From Cytobacillus firmus (lineage in GTDB: Bacteria > Bacillota > Bacilli > Bacillales > Cytobacillaceae), in assembly GCF_023715565.1 (NCBI RefSeq), contig NZ_JAMBOJ010000042.1:1-42749 (forward strand): a DNA stretch of 42,749 nt, written 5' to 3'. A program made the position numbers and the translations under genes. Numbering within the stretch: the first letter of the stretch is position 1; each line of letters opens with the position of its first letter. This document shows positions 40,568 to 42,749 of this stretch, piece after piece. The notes below the pieces were generated by a model that was given only the letters and a program-made list of their open reading frames with translations, had not been told where the DNA came from and ran no database searches.

Positions 40568-42613
40568 GTGAAGAAGGTTCTGATCGTTACCTATACTAAA
40601 AATACTTTGAGGGCACTGGTGGAACAGTTAAATGAAATTGGCCTGCAAGAGTATGTTGAGATAGAAGGAAGAACAGTTGATGAGCTTGATTACTCCTTTA
40701 TGATGAAGTATTCTCTTGTGGTTGTATCAAGCAAAATTGTTTATACCATGGTAAAACCCTATTTGACTGAAGATATGCCGACAATCATTACAAGAAGAAC
40801 TATTAATTATGGAAAAATTAGAGATCTTCTTGACATTCCAAAAGGCACTCAGGTGTATCTGGTGAGTGACATGAAGCAATCGGCGGAAGAGACGACGGGT
40901 ATATTGAAGGAAGCGGGAATTGATTTGGATTTTTATCCTTATTTTTCGCAGGAAACTCCCCGTCTGGAGATTTCAATTGCCATTACAGCTGGGGAGCCGC
41001 AGCTGGTCCCAAAGCATATTGATAAGATTATTAATATTGGGAGCCGCCAAATCGATATTTCAACATTAGTAGAAATATATCATCATTTTCAAATTTCCCC
41101 CTTTTCGCCTACTACTCACTTGTCAGCCCGGTATATGCAGTCATTAGTAGATTTGACAAAAGATTTAAGTGGAGAAATTCTGCGATCCCGGATTTTGCAG
41201 AAAAGCCTGGACAGTATTGTTCAAAATATGAACGATGCTGTGCTGGTTTATAATAATTTTAATGTAATCGAACATTTCAATTTGAAAGCGGCAGAGCTTC
41301 TTGGTCTGTCTGCCGACAAACATACGATCCATAGTCTTGCTCCTTCTTACTATGAAGCAATGATGAGTATGGCCGTTGGGCAGGAGACTTTTGTGGAAAT
41401 AGAGAATGTCGCTTTTTACATGCAAAAGAAACGGATTATTCTTGATGAACAGGTGTACTCGACCCTGATTGTATTCAGAAAAGTGGAGGACTATCAGAAG
41501 ATTGAGTATGACTATCGTTCAAAAGCGAAGCAGAGGAACCTGGTTGCACGGCATACCTTTGATGATATTAAAACGCGAAGTGCGTCTGTCCTTGAGATGA
41601 TAAAAATTGCCCGGCGGCTTGCTAAAAGTGACTCAACCATTCTTGTCCTTGGAGAAACAGGAACCGGAAAAGAGGTTCTGGCACAAGCGATTCATAATGC
41701 TTCACCAAGGACCTTCCAGCCGTTTATAGGAGTAAACTTTGCTGCAATTTCTGAGAGTCTGATGGAAAGCGAGCTGTTTGGCTATGAGCCGGGTGCATTT
41801 ACAGGGGCAAGGAAAAACGGGCATATCGGTATGTTTGAACAGGCGCATAAGGGAAGTATTTTCCTGGATGAAATTGGTGATGCCTCAGCTGTCATTCAAA
41901 ACAGACTTTTAAGAGTCCTTCAGGAAAGACAGATTATGAGGGTGGGAGGAGACCGGATGATTCCGCTTGATGTCCGGGTAATTGCCGCTACAAATAAAGA
42001 TTTGCAGCAGCTAATAGAGGAAGGTATGTTCAGGGAAGATCTATATTTTCGGCTGAACGTCCTGCCCTTAAGACTTCTTCCGCTAAGGGAAAGGAAAAAG
42101 GATATTTCTTTATTAATCAATATTTTTGTTAAAGAATTTCAGGAAAAGCTGGGAAGAGAATCATTCGTCTTTTCGGAAGGGGCCATAAAGTGTTGTGAAG
42201 GATACCATTGGCCGGGGAATATAAGAGAGCTGCGAAACGTAGTCGAATATGCAGCTCACATCAGTGAAGATTATGTCTACAAAGAGGAACTGCCATTCTG
42301 GCAATCAGCATCCTTATCTGAGGATGAGAGCTGGAACGATCTTCACTCTCTTTATAAAATATTTCAGGAGAGAGGCTTTCTTCATGAAATTCTGATGCTT
42401 CTCGATTTTTTGAACGAAGTAACATCGGCCGGCCGCTCGGCAATGGCTGCTCATTTGCTGAAAAATGGCGTTATGCTGACAGATCAGCAGCTCCGGTACC
42501 GGCAGAAGCTTTTGAATGAGTATGACCTGATTGTAGTAGAACAAGGAAGAACGGGCAGCAGGATTACTGAAAAAGGGAAAATGTTCTTAGCGCATGAAAA
42601 AAGCAAGTGTTAG
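40568..42613 (+). CDS. Sigma-54-dependent transcriptional activator with atypical C-terminus
   Basis: This 681-residue activator has an N-terminal sensory region (about 1-200) of uncertain, receiver-like or PrpR_N-like type, a PAS-like segment (about 215-310), and an AAA+ domain (about 340-570) with Walker A GETGTGKE (362-369), the sigma-54 contact loop GAFTGA (409-414) and Walker B D434-E435. The tail lacks an obvious Fis helix-turn-helix. It instead has SAGRSAMAAHLLKNGVMLTD and LLNEYDLIVVEQGRTGSRIT, which looks like a winged helix. GTG 40568 follows AGAGGAGG. Its target, expected to have a -24/-12 promoter, is not visible in the window and may lie just outside. Confidence 0.9.
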   Translation: MKKVLIVTYTKNTLRALVEQLNEIGLQEYVEIEGRTVDELDYSFMMKYSLVVVSSKIVYTMVKPYLTEDMPTIITRRTINYGKIRDLLDIPKGTQVYLVSDMKQSAEETTGILKEAGIDLDFYPYFSQETPRLEISIAITAGEPQLVPKHIDKIINIGSRQIDISTLVEIYHHFQISPFSPTTHLSARYMQSLVDLTKDLSGEILRSRILQKSLDSIVQNMNDAVLVYNNFNVIEHFNLKAAELLGLSADKHTIHSLAPSYYEAMMSMAVGQETFVEIENVAFYMQKKRIILDEQVYSTLIVFRKVEDYQKIEYDYRSKAKQRNLVARHTFDDIKTRSASVLEMIKIARRLAKSDSTILVLGETGTGKEVLAQAIHNASPRTFQPFIGVNFAAISESLMESELFGYEPGAFTGARKNGHIGMFEQAHKGSIFLDEIGDASAVIQNRLLRVLQERQIMRVGGDRMIPLDVRVIAATNKDLQQLIEEGMFREDLYFRLNVLPLRLLPLRERKKDISLLINIFVKEFQEKLGRESFVFSEGAIKCCEGYHWPGNIRELRNVVEYAAHISEDYVYKEELPFWQSASLSEDESWNDLHSLYKIFQERGFLHEILMLLDFLNEVTSAGRSAMAAHLLKNGVMLTDQQLRYRQKLLNEYDLIVVEQGRTGSRITEKGKMFLAHEKSKC

Positions 42614-42625
42614 CTACACTTGCTT
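42601..42625 (+). other. Perfect hairpin spanning the activator stop codon
   Basis: AAGCAAGTGT (42601-42610) pairs perfectly with ACACTTGCTT (42616-42625); the TAG stop lies at the loop. There is no strong T-tract, so it is probably an mRNA stabiliser or part of the terminator region. Confidence 0.6.
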
Positions 42626-42640
42626 CAGTTTGTAGACAAA

Positions 42641-42677
42641 AGGGGTTCGGAATAGTCTCATTCCGGACCTCTTTTTT
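42641..42677. terminator. Terminator between the activator and the leftward gene
   Basis: AGGGGTTCGGAAT (42641-42653) pairs with ATTCCGGACCTCT (42660-42672) using wobbles; rightward T6 follows, and a shorter TTTT follows leftwards. Confidence 0.88.
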
Positions 42678-42682
42678 GAATT

Positions 42683-42749
42683 TTATTGGCTTTGAAGCAT
42701 TTTCAGATGATGATAGACCTCTCCGAGGTCATCTTCTAGGCCATTTCTG
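42683..42749 (-). CDS. 3' end of a leftward gene (partial)
   Basis: Reading leftwards from the window edge, one frame runs NGLEDDLGEVYHHLKMLQSQ to TAA (complement of 42683-42685) and stops just before the shared terminator. Hydrophilic and helical. Only about 22 codons are visible, too few to identify the product. Confidence 0.5.
   Translation of the reverse strand, partial: RNGLEDDLGEVYHHLKMLQSQ

Overview
The window looks like chromosomal DNA of an endospore-forming member of the Bacillaceae, from the broad Bacillus/Cytobacillus/Mesobacillus group. The evidence is sporulation genes (spoIIQ, spoIIID), the Bacillus-type order spoIIID-mbl-flhO-flhP-fabZ...ywpF-ssbB, the ywqA-ywqB pair, strong AGGAGG-type ribosome binding sites with GTG and TTG starts, and many intrinsic terminators. 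I saw no rRNA, tRNA, prophage or CRISPR array. The genus is an inference.

Layout. 1-2570: a degenerate Bacillaceae intergenic repeat, a VanZ-family protein, spoIIQ and pcp. 2700-7800: a rightward operon with a small membrane protein, a DUF4212 small subunit, a sodium:solute symporter carrying an EF-hand-like loop, a cNMP/CBS/DUF294 protein and a DEDDh exonuclease. 7890-13750: a LysM protein, spoIIID, mbl behind a leader with an intrinsic terminator, the rod-protein genes flhO and flhP, an EpuA-like membrane peptide, and fabZ behind a FapR-type operator. 13880-16620: an acidic lipoprotein, ywpF, ssbB behind three evenly spaced ComK-type boxes, a coupled small coiled-coil gene, and a divergent XRE regulator/unknown pair around a symmetric nested dyad. 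16627-21058: SNF2 helicase and SWIM protein (ywqA, ywqB). 21320-25095: an MFS exporter, a secreted alpha/beta hydrolase that appears to start at CTG, and a REP-associated tyrosine transposase (RAYT).

25286-32813 holds the main candidate for an undescribed system, a complete Gram-positive version of the enterobacterial yhf gene set: yhfZ regulator, yhfY PRD protein, yhfU, yhfT, php/yhfV, yhfS, yhfX and yhfW. Two dyads of the form AATATAC-N8-GTATWTT, one before yhfZ and one before yhfY, suggest that YhfZ controls itself and the operon. The parts look like uptake (YhfT with YhfU), two PLP enzymes (YhfS, YhfX), a metal-dependent hydrolase (YhfV) and a phosphopentomutase-like enzyme (YhfW). That is plausibly a catabolic route for an amino-group-bearing (phospho)sugar derivative, but the substrate cannot be read from the sequence.

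32814-42749: a decayed chemoreceptor 3' end, a SleB-type hydrolase, a LysM-3D wall protein, a long helically phased 20/21-bp repeat array, a secreted endonuclease and a secreted 5'-nucleotidase that share an unassigned C-terminal domain, a sigma-54 activator with a winged-helix-like C-terminus instead of Fis, and the 3' end of a leftward gene. Two dispersed repeat systems cross the window: REP-like GGTGACAGGYACC elements linked to the RAYT gene, and phased TATNNGCA arrays.
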